A DNA stretch of 60,000 nt from Nematostella vectensis. Its lineage: Eukaryota; Cnidaria; Anthozoa; Actiniaria; Edwardsiidae. A program made the position numbers and the translations under genes. Under the pieces are notes generated by a model. It was not told where the DNA came from. It searched no databases and was given only the letters and a program-made list of their open reading frames with translations. The stretch lies in NCBI RefSeq assembly GCF_932526225.1, contig NC_064046.1, forward strand, positions 5,693,306 through 5,753,305, written 5' to 3'. Below are positions 1 to 40,779 of this stretch, piece by piece (the first letter of the stretch is position 1; every line of letters starts with the position of its first letter).

Positions 1-180
1 CCCTCCAGTAGATCACACCTGTCAGACCCACCCTACCCCCTCAAGCAGATCACACCTGTCGAACTCACCCTACTCCCTCCAGTAGATCACACCTGTCGGA
101 CCCACCCTACCCGCTCAAGCAGATCACACCTGTCCGACTCACCCTACTCCCTCCAGTAGATCACGCCTGTCAAACTCACG
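1..180. repeat. Minisatellite, about 37-bp units, cut by window start
   Basis: About five units of roughly 37 bp follow one another, each containing GATCACACCTGTC followed by a CACCCTAC-type motif. Two unit versions alternate (CCAGTAGATCAC and CAAGCAGATCAC), so the true period may be about 74 bp. The array continues off the left edge. It lies about 1.4 kb upstream of the NSMAF start codon. Confidence 0.85.
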
Positions 181-1583
181 CTTCCCCATGACCTACATGG
201 GATGAACGAAAATTAGGGAATTCACAAATAGAGACACAAAGACTTAGTAGAATGAATTAGAAAAAAAGAATCTTGCTAAACGTGTTATCTCTTCTCCTTT
301 GTCATAATTCTAAACCATAATCTCAAAACACTCTTGAGAGTCCTCCCGTATAAGATACCGCATCGTCGATACTTGTTTGGAAGTGTATAAACTTTTCATT
401 CAGAGCGTACGCAAAGCTAGATGATTCCCACTTTCACTGTGACAGTCTAAAATATAAACTTAATTTGGCATGTTATAGTTCTATTCCAGTAGTAAATTTT
501 GCAAAAGAAACTCGAAATGTGCGTTCCATTCACCGCCAGTAATCACGACAAGACTATACTTTCTTTTGTCGGACGTTTCAAGCATTATTGGTGCTATTGT
601 TTATCTAATAATGTTCCAAACACTCGGCGGAGTTGTTATCTCATGTTTAGACCACAGAAAAGCCTTGTCTCATGTAAAGAGAATTTCATGTGTTATTTAT
701 GAACGAAGATAATAGCAAGGTGTGAGCATATGCCCAACGATAATAAGTTTGGCCTTAGAAATCGCACCGGGCCAATAGGCCGGCTTCGTGTTTGTTAGAG
801 CCAGTGAGAGAGTTCTATGGAACGACACAGTTTTGCCACGAGCGATACACACATGCAAATACCCACAAAATATCATACGAGGACTGTTCATAAAGCAAAT
901 AATGCAAGTAAATTCTCAACTCTTTATATTTCAGGATTTTTCTGACCTCAAAGAAAAATGCAAGTAATGATATTGGTGAGAGCAAAAAGATAATGAGTAT
1001 TTGGGATAAGGTAAAGCGTCGTCTCGGTACGGATACACACGCTGGATTTATCCCTGCAGTCAACCCAGAAGCCGTGTTCGCCGAGGATCACTACACAAGG
1101 TTTGTGAATGAATATTTTACCTAGATTCCTACGAGAATTCCCCGTGTAGTTAGAGTGCGGGAATTTCATGTAAAAATAACTTATACTTAAAAACGGGAAA
1201 TGAAAGGCTAATTATCACTTTCCGTTTGGTCCCCATTTCCAGTTTATTCTTTGAAACAGAAAAGAATTTCGCAAAATCTTCAAGAAAGTGCGTGACACTA
1301 TAGCGGAGAGACAAGGAATATAGGATAATGAGATACCGAGAGCGAGAAACTCGATGATAAATTTGAGGGTTCACTCGTGAAGACCTAGAGGATTATACCC
1401 TTTTTGCGCTATTTCCAAATTAAAGGTTAACGTAGAAACTATGGGCCGAGTTTTTATTATTGTGGTTTAGACTGTGCTTTAGTTAAATTTAAAAACAACA
1501 TTATTGAAATTCGCTCAAAACGGAAGCAAACGAATTGACCGTGATGACCACGGAAGACTGGGCACCATATTATGAAATCCAAA
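181..1583. other. Upstream region of NSMAF, no gene recognised
   Basis: This AT-rich stretch holds only short open frames without recognisable domains. It should contain the NSMAF promoter and 5' UTR. I see no convincing TATA box. The only promoter-like motif is AAAATGGCGGAC at the start codon itself. Confidence 0.5.
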
Positions 1584-30969
<29,386 letters not shown>

Positions 30970-30999
30970 CTAAGGACAGAGAAGAGCAATTGGTAAAGC

Positions 31000-31807
31000 T
31001 GACGTACCACGTGGGATCGAGTAATAATACTGGTGGACAAGTGCATTAAAGAAAAATGCTAAGCTCCAGTACTCTGAAAATGGGGTCTATCTCGCCTGAC
31101 TACTTGCGAATAACTGTCTTGGTTTAACATTGTTTGAGCAATAGCAAACAATCGCACCACAGAAATTTACCTGCTTTTTTTACCTGTGAGTTTCTGCGAG
31201 TTGTGGTTGGAGGTAATTCCCGGTTCAACTGCGCCTGCCTTGGTCTCCTACGCCTGTCGTCGATACGGCCACCTACAATGGTTCACATTTTGATAAAACG
31301 TTGCGGCTTTAGCTAGAAATGCGAGTTTCACAGGATTTGAATTGCTAGCTAGCTATAAGTGGATATTGTGACGATATTTATTAATGGACGTTGATATTTT
31401 TTAGAATTTGAATTTTGCAAAGACTTGAGCATCTTCTACGGCATAAAGCCAGGCGTTATAACAATAACCCAAAAGATGAAAAACAGAATAAATATTGAAA
31501 TATGACTCGTCTTGGGTTTACTTTGTCATGATCGTTAGTTAAAGAGTTTCCAAACGGTAGCCATTTCGCCTATCGGTCACTACTTTGGGCTTGGAACTCC
31601 TTGAAGAATTCATTTATTTATTCAGTTGTCATTTTTCCAATCGGGTGAGAGGAGGGTGGGATGACCTTCATTCCGGAATTGGAATGTGGGATAAAAGAAC
31701 GCACGCTTTTTCTCATTCCGGAATCACGAGTAAAAAAACGCTCCCTTAGTTCATACTGCCCATACTCTGACCTTATAATAAGTGGAGAACCCCATCAACG
31801 AACGTTA
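31000..31807. other. Downstream intergenic region, nothing recognised
   Basis: After the NSMAF stop and its presumed 3' UTR (to about 31.5 kb) I see no coding exon, tRNA or transposon end. Open frames here are short and without recognisable similarity. Confidence 0.5.
31045..31492 (+). terminator. Candidate polyadenylation signals of NSMAF
   Basis: ATTAAA occurs at 31045-31050, about 80 bp after the stop codon, and canonical AATAAA at 31487-31492. The second is canonical and would give a 3' UTR of about 540 bp. Which is used cannot be told from sequence alone. Confidence 0.4.
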
Positions 31808-31932
31808 AGGCTAAGTTTAAACGTCGTATTATCCATGAGCCGTATTCAATGCAAATGCATGCTCGATTCATTCATTTGCATGCATTTGCATTGAATACGA
31901 CTCATGGATAATACGACATTTATACTTAGCCT
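31808..31932. mobile_element. Foldback element 1 (long inverted repeat, about 125 bp)
   Basis: The left arm runs from AGGCTAAGTTTAAACG through CGTATTATCCATGAG to CAATGCAAATGCATG. The right arm from 31877 is its reverse complement with a few mismatches, ending ATACTTAGCCTAAG. The loop is only about 15 nt. This is a foldback or MITE-type palindrome. It abuts a second, unrelated palindrome. Confidence 0.85.
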
Positions 31933-32084
31933 AAGGTAACTCAAAAGAAATTCCAAGCTAGCCCAAGCGCGTCTAGGCCAAGATGTTTTTTCTGCTGCAC
32001 TTTGCGCAATGCGCACGTACAGCAAAAAGGCAGCTTGGCCTAGACGCGCTTTGGCTAGCTTGGAATTTCTTTTGAGTTACCTTA
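31932..32084. mobile_element. Foldback element 2 (long inverted repeat, about 153 bp)
   Basis: The left arm begins AAGGTAACTCAAAAG and contains TTCCAAGCTAGCCCAAGCG and GTCTAGGCCAAG. The right arm mirrors it, ending TTTTGAGTTACCTTAA. Arms are about 50 bp and nearly perfect, with a loop of about 50 nt containing GCACTTTGCGCAATGCGCACG, itself partly self-complementary. Confidence 0.85.
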
Positions 32085-33560
32085 AATAAGTGAAGACATT
32101 TTCCCTTTACATTGGGGTTCCACCGTTGGAGCATTTCAGGGAACACGATTGTTTGTCGTATCTAGAAGATGACCCCAACTGTATGTAATGTCAAGGAAAA
32201 CTTACCTGATCTAGGGGATACTTCCTTTTTTCTGCGGAAAGACCAAGAGCAGCAAGGCAATTCTTATCTTTGTGCGTTAAGGTGGATTGCGGGCATTAAC
32301 AGGCGTCACGGACGAAGCTTTTTTACCCCAAGACGGCCTGCGATCTCTCTAATTTAGGCAGAGTATGTATATCATACTTTTGCCTCTTCCAAGTCCTGTT
32401 TTTCAGCGTTTGTGGGTGCATGATCGCGTGCCAATGCGTCCCAGAGCTTTCGCAGGAGCAGTATGAACTGTAAATTCCCAACATACCACTAAATACAGCC
32501 CGTCTCCCAAATAAAAAAAAATGACCACATAGCTGGCGAAGCTTGGGAGCTAATATGTTAGCAACGCCTGGTCAAGTTGTTATCCCCGGCGGGCTTTCGA
32601 CCTTTTGGCTTTTGCATCGAGCGCGAAATTTTAAATTAATTCCATCTTTGCAAAGTTTAAATATATTATTATACTGAACTATGGCTCATGTACCAAATAT
32701 TCCCCAGATCCCTCGTCGATATAGCAGTCCAGACAGTCAATTGGAGGAAGAAAACTGATTTAGTGCGGGGTATCTTTTGTCATTCCAAATGGAGCATTCG
32801 AGAATTTCAATAGTTTTATTTGGGACAACGTTTCCGTTTACGGAAGGTTTGCTATTCTAGTCTGAAAAATAAAGGCGCATAACTGAAAGTGTCTTGTCAT
32901 AAACGATTGACGACGCAATTTCCAGCTCTATTATTTATGGAGTAGAGACAAAAGAACTCCTTTGCAAAGATAATAGGAGACAAAGCAGCTGCGTACTTAC
33001 TCCAAAAATAACCATATTGTAATATCAGTACTGTATAATTGTTTTCATTGTTATTGTATTTATTATTTTATTTATGCAAGTGCAAAGTAAACAATAAGAT
33101 ATATTTATGCTATCATATTGTTTAGACAGAAGTATTTTGAAGTCAAATGGGAAGGCTAAATTTAGAATACATATTACATGTAAACACTAAACCCCACCAA
33201 CACAACACAATCCTCTAGTTTTTTATTGCAAATGTTCCATTAAAAAACATATAATGACATTCAATAAGAAAAAAAGGCTTTTCCTTAGAAAGAAAAAAGA
33301 AACAAATCAAAGGAAGGCATGAGTTATTATTATTATTAGCAATTAAGGCCTGTGGAGGACAAAATGTTCTTACATTAAGAATGGATCCAAACCTCAGGGT
33401 TCGAGTAGACAAAGTCAATAGGCATAGGCATTAAGATTGCCTCTAGTTCATTCCTAAGCACCCAGAGCATTTTAACTTAGGCCTTGAAGCAGTCGATATG
33501 TATCTGACTACAGTACAGTAGTTGGGAGAATCGAGTCTTAATAAATTAACCTATTCTTGC
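32085..33560. other. Intergenic, nothing recognised
   Basis: No domain-bearing open frame, RNA gene or repeat array is visible. The right part (32.9-33.4 kb) is strongly AT-rich. Confidence 0.5.
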
Positions 33561-33574
33561 TTGCGCTAATGTCT

Positions 33575-33870
33575 AGGTGGTGGCGACCAGGTCTAGAAAC
33601 GTCGCAGATGGCCAGGGACCCGCAAGGATCGAATTGCTGGCAAGGCGCTAGATTTGAAAGAATCTAGAGATTGGGCACTCACTACCTCAGAGGGTAGCAG
33701 GTTCCATATACTAACTGGTGTGGGGAAAAAAAGAGTAACTATGAGTGAGAATACTAGACTGGATCTGCCTATATTGGTAGGGATTTCTTCGAGTTGCTCT
33801 GGGATTTGGCAGGATACAGGGCGGGAATTTAACGTTCACAGAGTTGTTTCGGATCTTATAGAACAGTCTG
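33575..33870 (-). mobile_element. LINE ORF2 C-terminal fragment (minus strand)
   Basis: The minus strand reads FFPTPVSIWNLLPSEVVSAQ followed by SLDSFKSSALPAI, the typical tail of non-LTR retrotransposon reverse-transcriptase proteins (aromatic-W-N-x-LP, then a Leu-rich x-FK helix). An in-frame stop interrupts it further on. Only a degraded fragment remains and its ends are approximate. Clade not determined. Confidence 0.6.
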
Positions 33871-34179
33871 CCCCGTCTCGTGTGGAATCGCAAATCTTTA
33901 TACGACGAAATACGGGGTTAAATTTCAAATTGAGTATGACTTTCAGCAATGGCATTATAGATAGCAATGACTTGATTCCATTTGCAGTAATTAAATAGTT
34001 AGTCTTGCCTTTTTGACTGCGGAGGTGCAAGCGATTCTCAGGTGAGATTTCAATATTCAAGATGGCGGCAATCAAGGCTTGTGAGATTAGAAAATGCGCA
34101 AAGACTCTTGGGTATGATGTTGCGCAACTCGGTAAGAAAGAAAAAACAATTGCATTTTATGACTTGGCTACCACAGGTA

Positions 34180-34440
34180 TCCCAGTAAAAAACTGAAGCT
34201 ATACTTTTTGGGACGTTTCAAAGACTTTCAAAGGTCAACTCTTTTGCTATTAATGTCAACGGTAAACCCATAAAGCGCGTCTCAGAGTTTACGTACTTAG
34301 GCGTTATGTTTTTAGCGAGTGCCTCTGCTGGAACGAGCATGTTAGATACATTTTAACAAAAGCGGGCAAACGCGTCGGCATGCTTGGCCGTATTCACACA
34401 AACTCAACTTGTGCAAAGGCCAGGTTGCAAGGAATGAATG
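34180..34440 (+). mobile_element. LINE reverse-transcriptase fragment (plus strand)
   Basis: Reading with a frame change gives FAINVNGKPIKRVSEFTYLG, then CWNEHVRYILTKAGKRVGM followed by LGRIHTN. This is the post-palm region of a non-LTR RT (VSEFTYLG, then the helix before the thumb). Stops and frame changes show that it is dead. It is truncated by, or continuous with, the 17-bp minisatellite that follows. Confidence 0.65.
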
Positions 34441-34455
34441 GATGGCCATGAGAGG

Positions 34456-35110
34456 CATCCCATTTGAGAGTGCATCCTATTTGAGAGTGCATCCCATTTG
34501 AGAGTGCATCCCATTTGAGAGTGTATCGCATTTGAGAGTGCATCCCATCTGAGAGTGCATCCCATTTGAGAGTGCATCCCATTTGAGAGTGTATCCCATT
34601 TGAGAGTGTATCCCATTTGAGAGTGCATCCCATTTGAGAGTGTATCCCATTTGAGAGTGCATCCCATTCGAGAGTGCATCCCATTTGAGAGTGTATCCCA
34701 TTTGAGAGTGTATCCCATTTGAGAGTGCATCCCATTTGAGAGTGCATCCCATTTGAGAGTGCATCCCATTTGAGAGTGCATCCCATTTGAGAGTGCATCC
34801 CATTTGAGAGTGTATCCCATTTGAGAGTGTATCCCATTTGAGAGTGTATCCCATTTGAGAGTGTATCCCATTTGAGAGTGCATCCCATTTGCGAGTGTAT
34901 CCCATTTGAGTGTATCCCATTTGAGAGTGTATCCCATTTGAGAGTGCATCCCATTTGAGAGTGTATCCCATTTGAGAGTGTATCCCATTTGAGAGTGTAT
35001 CCCATTTGAGAGTGCATCCCATTTGAGAGTGCATCCCATTTGAGAGTGCATCCCATTTGAGAGTGCATCCCATTTGAGAGTGCATCCCATTTGAGAGTGT
35101 ATACCATTTG
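34456..35110. repeat. 17-bp minisatellite, about 38 copies
   Basis: The unit is CATCCCATTTGAGAGTG, with a frequent TATCCC variant and one unit shortened by 2 bp near 34908. All three minus-strand frames are open (about 200-237 residues), because 17 is not a multiple of three and the unit has no stop on that strand. These frames are not genes. The array starts directly after the LINE fragment. Confidence 0.97.
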
Positions 35111-35900
35111 ATTTGCCCTTCTCGATGTTAGAAGCTCGATGTTAGACTAAATGTGGTAAGTTTTTAATGTTTTCCCTTTTCGTACATTTGCCTCAAAACT
35201 TAAGAGGCTGTCCGTCTAAGAAACGACCGGTCAATTTTCGGCTATCGAAATAATGGGTCAGTTCATTCAAAATATGACAGAACTACTTCAATTATTTGTG
35301 AAAAAACATTTAATTCACTTTTTTTCGATGCTTACTAAAAAAATTTGAGATTCAAAATCCACGCCCTCGAATGAGCGCTCAAAACAGGAGCAAAAATCGC
35401 CGTCTCCATAGATTCGCGACATCAACAAATAAAAAACCTATTTCAACTCAAAGACAAATGCCCAAAGAAGCCATCTGAGTGGAAAAATAATGAAAAGTAA
35501 CAGAAAATTTGAATATTCTCTCGCCTTAGTGATCGAAGCTCGAATCTCTGTCAAAAACATGTAACACATTTATAATCAAAATTCTCAAAAGTGCACCACA
35601 ATACGAGAGAGGCACTCAGAATTCTCAAAACATAAGTAGTTTGTCTTGACATTTTCGTCAAGAAACATTTTTGCCGTTGCGATTTTACTCCTAGAATCAT
35701 TCCAAAAGGTTACAGGTTTTACCTCCAAATTCTTGTCATCTTGGACGGCCGATATCAATCTCAACCGATGTTTCAACTAGAGCCTGCGTGCAGGCTTGAC
35801 TGGGATACCTAGTTGGCGTTCTCGTTCCCAGTGTTCCTTGGCCCTGCTGACAAGAAAGAAAAACAAACAGCGGAGGGCGGAGGAGGGTCTGGGAACGATG
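35111..35900. other. Intergenic, nothing recognised
   Basis: No gene or clear repeat is seen. GGCTGTCCGTC near 35211 and GGACGGCCG near 35741 could be eroded inverted ends of one element, but the match is too short to call. Confidence 0.4.
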
Positions 35901-35902
35901 AA

Positions 35903-35993
35903 GCCTAGCCTCCTTTGCAGCTTGCAGGCGCTCTCTGTGTCGATACCAGATCCCCCATGACCGACACAAAGAGCGGCTGCAAAGGAGGCTAGA
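35903..35993. repeat. Hairpin-forming inverted repeat (foldback remnant)
   Basis: Left arm CTAGCCTCCTTTGCAG ... GCGCTCTCTGTGTCG pairs with right arm CGACACAAAGAGCGGCTGC followed by AAAGGAGGCTAG, around a loop of about 17 nt. The left arm carries a 7-bp duplication (CTTGCAG). This looks like the remains of a palindromic MITE. Confidence 0.7.
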
Positions 35994-36039
35994 TGAAGAG
36001 AGATCGCCATATGCCTCGGCAATTTGTTGGGGTTCCTGT

Positions 36040-36520
36040 GTTCTGACGTGTGACGTAATGATAAACTGCCAAACCGGCGGAAAACTGGGAGTTATTTGAA
36101 CACGGGCGTCGAAGTACAGTCGGGCCCGTGGTATATTATGATCAGTGTGACCGCTGTGGCCAAGGTTCGAATCCTGGCTCAAACTGGGGATTTTTCCGGG
36201 TTCCTGCCTTGGTTCGAATTTGTGTCACAAGTGAGTTGAAGTTATTCTCCCGTGTTTCCAGTCTTCTCGGATAAGGACACTAAACCGGAGGTCCCGTCTC
36301 TTTAAGCTGCACTACATTAACCTGAACCGAAGGGACGTAAAAGAACCACTGGGGACGCAATAAACCCTCTGGCAGTGACCACCCCCAGTGACAGTGCTTA
36401 CTAACCGAGGGCCATGTTAGAAAACTGTATATTCGGTTAAATATGCTACCCTCGATAAACAAAGATTACAAAAAGCGGTATCGCTTCGCAAAACCACAGC
36501 TATCCCCAGACCGTTACATC
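36040..36520 (+). repeat. SINE-like element with B-box, nested in an interspersed repeat
   Basis: A B-box-like GGTTCGAATCC lies at about 36164, followed by a body containing GGATAAGGACACTAAACCGG and GAGGTCCCGTCTCTTTAAGC, which has the look of a conserved SINE central domain. It is flanked by halves of another repeat (GGGCGTCGAAGTACAGTCG left, ATCGCTTCGCAAAACCACAG right). Those halves lie together, inverted and uninterrupted, at 41.66-41.76 kb. This suggests the SINE inserted into an older repeat. Confidence 0.55.
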
Positions 36521-36555
36521 AACAGTCTAGACAAAGTTGTCTAGGGGGCAAGGGG

Positions 36556-38949
36556 GGTTCCACTAGGCTCTTACCGAAAGTGCTCGTTAAAAAAGCATTA
36601 AATGCTAAAAGCAGTGCTTGTTTTTTGCCAAAAAAGTGCTAAAATAATGCTATTTTTTTAAATGCTTGTGGATTAAAAAAAATGCTCATTTTTTCAGACT
36701 TTTTTTAATCATATAGAACATTACATTTTCAGATTTTCGCTCACATGTTTTAACATCAAAATTTAACGATCAATGTTTTTTCCATTTAAGTCCAACACAC
36801 ACTTGTCATTGGGTCATCATTACCCATTTTAGAAGTTAGTCATTGCTTGTTGTACTGGGTCATCACACTTGCTTGCAGATAGTCAACTAAGGCATGCTCC
36901 TGTTGGTCGTTGAATGCGGAATTGAGAACAGAGAATACCCTTTCTGCTGCAGCCGAGGATGGCTGCACCAACAGCACTTTCTTCACTGCAGAAGCCCAGT
37001 GAGGGAGCTGTTCCTTGTGGTCGTGCCACCATTTTACCTTTCGCTCTTCTGTGTTGATTACCACATCTGCAGTGGCAGCTAAGTAAGCAGTTAGTTCAGC
37101 TTTTAGGCCGTTGATAATGCAATCATCATTGAGAAAAGGGAAGATTCGCAAGGCCTCTACTGAGTGCTGAGTTGGCTTCAGCCACTGGACGCTGACCGGA
37201 CACATATACCTCGCAGCCTTGAACGCTAACACTGTGTTGTATAGTTGGACATTGAACTTTCTTAGAAACCAATCTATGGCTGGTGGAACACATGCCTTTG
37301 CCTGATGTTCGAGGGCTGCTACGTTTTGGGCAGGATTTTCTTCAGCGATTGCTGCTGCGACTGCACGCACGTTTGGAAAGTGAGGGGCTTGGCAGGCTTG
37401 GGCAACAGCATGGAGTTTCTCATAACACGAGAGGGCCATCACCTTCCAAGAAATAGGTCGCTTTTACAAAGTGCTCCCCAACATCGATGGTGATGGCGAG
37501 TTCGAGCTTCAGGTTGATCACTCGCTCAGGATCGGAAAGTATTGCCTGGAGTTGAGGGAGTAACTGTGGACCAATATAAGCGGCTTCTGCTTCTATCAAG
37601 AATCCCTCAATATCTCCAAACTGCAGTAACATTTGTTTGTAGACTTCCCACTTTGACCACCATCTTGTCTCACTGTATGATCTCGGTCTTTGCCCAGTCA
37701 GATCTTTCCACAACAGCTTTGCCTTGTAACTATGGCGGAACAGGCGAAGCCACACGCTACCGAACTCTAGAAGAGTTGGAATGACAAGATGATTCCCAAC
37801 ATTGTCAAGCGTGTGTGAGAAACACACAACGTTGAGCAGCTTAGGAAAGATAAATGCAATTCTATCCAACGCTGCCTGGTTCACACTTGCTCCATCTCTC
37901 ATGGCTGCGAGTAACGAATTGGCCTTGACACCATAATCAACTGATAGGCACTGATTTAGAACTTGTGCAAGATCATCCGCATTCACTGACTTGGAACATA
38001 TATCAATTTTGACGAGACGTTGAATAATAGACCAATTCTGGTCAAGAAAACGCAGGACAGCAATTGCTTCTCCTTGTCGTGTACTTCCGTCAAAGATCAT
38101 CGAAACATCTCTTGTCATGCCAGTCTGGCCAGGCAAAGTCAGTTCATTTTTTATCCTTTCGACTTCCTGCTTGAGAACAATTGAAATGTACTGACCAAGA
38201 TGAGCACTTGCTGTGAGACGTTGGCCATTCTTTTCTAAGAGGGAGCGTAGCTTATCGATTTTCAAAAGTGGCCAGCCTTCAGAAACTCTCCGACCACTTC
38301 GAGTCGGTAGGCCCGTTCAGATATTGGTAGAGTGCGGTCTTTCTGCGTCATGTCCGCCGCTCTAAAAGCCTCCATAATAGTCTGACCCTTCAACTTAGAC
38401 TTCTTCAGGTTCTCTTTTACATTTCCATGTTTCTTTGAAGCCAAGTGTGTAGTTAGAATACTCTTCTTCGAAGACACTATTTCGCGGCATGCCAGACAAA
38501 ACAACTTCCCGTCTTTGATTGTTAGTTCCTCTCCTGGATATTGCTGAATCCGATCATGTATGCTTTGTTTTTTCCACTGATTGATGGCAGCGTACGCTCT
38601 CGAGCTATCTCTGCCTTGCTTGGCTGACTTCCAGTAATGCTAGTGAATGACGCCATCTTGGAACGAGTAACGAGGAGGACTGACGAGAAGGACCGGGTTC
38701 TAGAAGGCAACCGCTGACCTATCAAACATATTCCCCAGCCTCCTCGGCTACTTTGACGAAAATGAATACAAATTGCGGCTTTGGACGACATATGAGTGTG
38801 CTGATTAACGCGAAATTATATAAATAATCAGTCGATAATAAGAAAAAATGCTAGCAGTGCTTTTTGGGAAAAAATGTAAAAAAAGTGCTCGCGAAGCCAA
38901 ATAATGCCAAAAAAAGTGCTAGCACTTTAGGTAAGAGCCTAGGTTCAAC
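36556..38949 (-). mobile_element. hAT transposon with 12-bp TIRs and 8-bp target duplication (2378 bp)
   Basis: The element spans 36564-38941. Its ends are TAGGCTCTTACC and GGTAAGAGCCTA, an exact 12-bp inverted repeat. Flanking octamers are GGTTCCAC (36556-36563) and GGTTCAAC (38942-38949), matching at 7 of 8, as expected for hAT target duplications. Subterminal regions are rich in AAAGTGCT / AGCACTTT, typical of transposase-binding arrays. The interior carries a minus-strand transposase gene with frameshifts. Substitution in the duplication and decay of the gene indicate an old insertion. Confidence 0.93.
36840..38791 (-). pseudogene. Decayed hAT transposase with zinc finger and C-terminal dimerisation domain
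   Basis: Order on the minus strand: an N-terminal segment (from about 38660), a C-x2-C..H-x5-H zinc finger (CLACRE ... THLASKKH, 38500-38430), the RNase-H-like catalytic core (CFSHTLDNVGNHL, SETRWWSKWEVYKQ; 38265-37420), and the hAT C-terminal dimerisation domain (QPSSAAAERVFSVLNSAF; 37000-36850). The reading frame changes near 38520, 38262 and 37435, so no intact protein is made. In the family the transposase binds the terminal repeats and cuts and pastes the element. Here it sits wholly inside the terminal repeats. Confidence 0.88.
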
Positions 38950-40779
38950 CATGTGGTGCCCAGGGGGTGTAGCCACCATATTCATATTTCATTGATGCTG
39001 CCTTATCTTGAGAACGTCTCAACCAAAATTTATTAACCAATTGACTCCTGGCTTTTTTTGAGCTGAATTTACAAAAAACAGACTGAAAACAGATACCTCC
39101 CCCCCTATTCTGAGTTTTATACAGCCCGTCAAAGTCAAACACAGCTGCACCTAGTCAGCGGTATCCAAGCTTTCCAACAGTGCTTTGCGGTCCCCACTTT
39201 TAATCCCTCGTCGATGTGCTGAAGCCAGCACAAGTTGATGGTTGCTTGTATTTTTCATCAAAAATACAGCTATGAGCATATTAGGGGAGTGTCTCAGGAC
39301 ATCATGAAGTCTTTTGGGGCATAATTGAGTGCTTTGCTTATGGATATTTGCAAGCAAAGGTGGATTCATGATGATTTTTTCTTGTTTGGCTTTGCCCGGA
39401 TGAGAAAATAATTTTCTAATGAATCACCACAGCTCTCCTAAATGCTGTCTTTTCTGAAACCAAATTGATTCCAAAATTGTTTACACTGCTATTCTGGGTC
39501 TGTATGGCCTGGAATTGATTCGTTTGGCTTCGGGGTGAAAAGACTTATAAAAAACCATCTGACTTTGGAGAGAGGAGTGTTGACTGGCCCTCCCCCCGTG
39601 AATTTTCCCCTGTATCTCCCAGAATGCTTTGCAATACGTAAACATATTTTCGTGGTTGTACAATCCTTCAAGGAATGGGCATTGTGTTTTGAGGCCAAGG
39701 AAATGTACCTGGAGGATCAGAATAAAGGTATCTATTTGTGTCTTGAGCTGTGTTTGCTGATCTCTCTCCCTTGTGTGGCATTTTGAGCGTTTTATTGAGA
39801 GGGGTGATTCTGCTTTTCTCTTTGTCAAAGAACCTGTGCTATTATTTGGCTTAAGAGTAGATGCCAACACCTTGGTTGGATGCATATCTGCAAGACCATT
39901 TATCCCTTAGACTGATGCCTGAGTATCTTCATCTTGTTGTGTTTATTTTGAATTTATGAATTTTTTGGGTTGTGGGTACTTCCCAAAGCCGGTACAGGCC
40001 GGTTCAGGGGTCAATGTGTTAAGAGGGGTGGTGGGTTCAAACACTTGGGGGCCAAGGTTACAACCACCACAGGGATCCCGATATCTAATGAGGAGCTTTT
40101 AGACAGTGTCTAAATCTATATAGAAAGCCTAAATTCGGGTGCACATGGCCAGCAGCATGGCCATCGGCAAAGACTTCAAGTATGTTGAACCGATAACCTT
40201 TCGAGCAACGAGATCAGTATGAATAAATATAATAAATTAGATTTTTTTGCTGAAATAGGAGCACAATTTTTTTTTTCGTAACTTCGACTTCTATCTAGCG
40301 CTGCACGATCTTGGGGACTTTATACTTTCACTTGTTTCAATCTTTTAATTACAATGATTACCAATTAACTGTTATAAAAACAAGTAAGTAAATATTGCGC
40401 TTGTAATGCTGCTGCTCGTGCTGTCCTAGCTCTGAGCGGGCTGCACATTGCCGTTCGCGCTCGCGCCGCAAGTCTGCGCATCTCACTTCAATAGGATAAA
40501 GCCTCTGAAGTGGACTTTTAAGCCTTGATGGCTTGCCTTTATCCACTAGTCTAACTCTAACTAAATACAATGCTCGTGTTACACAACACAATCACTATCT
40601 AACCTACTGTCATAGGACCATACAATACCCATACTAGCTCTGTCTATAGCTTCGGGCTCTCCTATTGTCCCTCTAATTACACATCCTCGTTGAAACTGCC
40701 AAACTGCTCCGACTAATACGGCTATCTCTAGTTTCTCTCTCACATCTTGGGAAATTGATCCCTCGCTACCTCTGGGTGA
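38950..40779. other. Intergenic / unclassified repeat, no gene recognised
   Basis: Several open frames of 65-134 codons overlap on the minus strand between 38.95 and 39.9 kb, none with a recognisable domain or splice structure. GC content is higher around 40.4-40.5 kb. The region could be an unclassified transposon body. Confidence 0.4.

Noticed and set aside
1-180. Possible CRISPR-like array of spaced repeats
   Set aside because: Repeats are adjacent and imperfect without unique spacers, and the DNA is animal. It is a minisatellite.
34394-35107. Three overlapping minus-strand open frames of 202-237 codons
   Set aside because: They are products of the 17-bp minisatellite; all three frames give the same repeating peptide set.
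35209-35745. Element bounded by GGCTGTCCGTC and GGACGGCCG
   Set aside because: The inverted match is too short and imperfect, with no target duplication visible.
39481-39885. 134-codon minus-strand frame as a gene
   Set aside because: No recognisable domain, an overlapping competing frame, and no splice partner. It is more likely part of an unclassified repeat.
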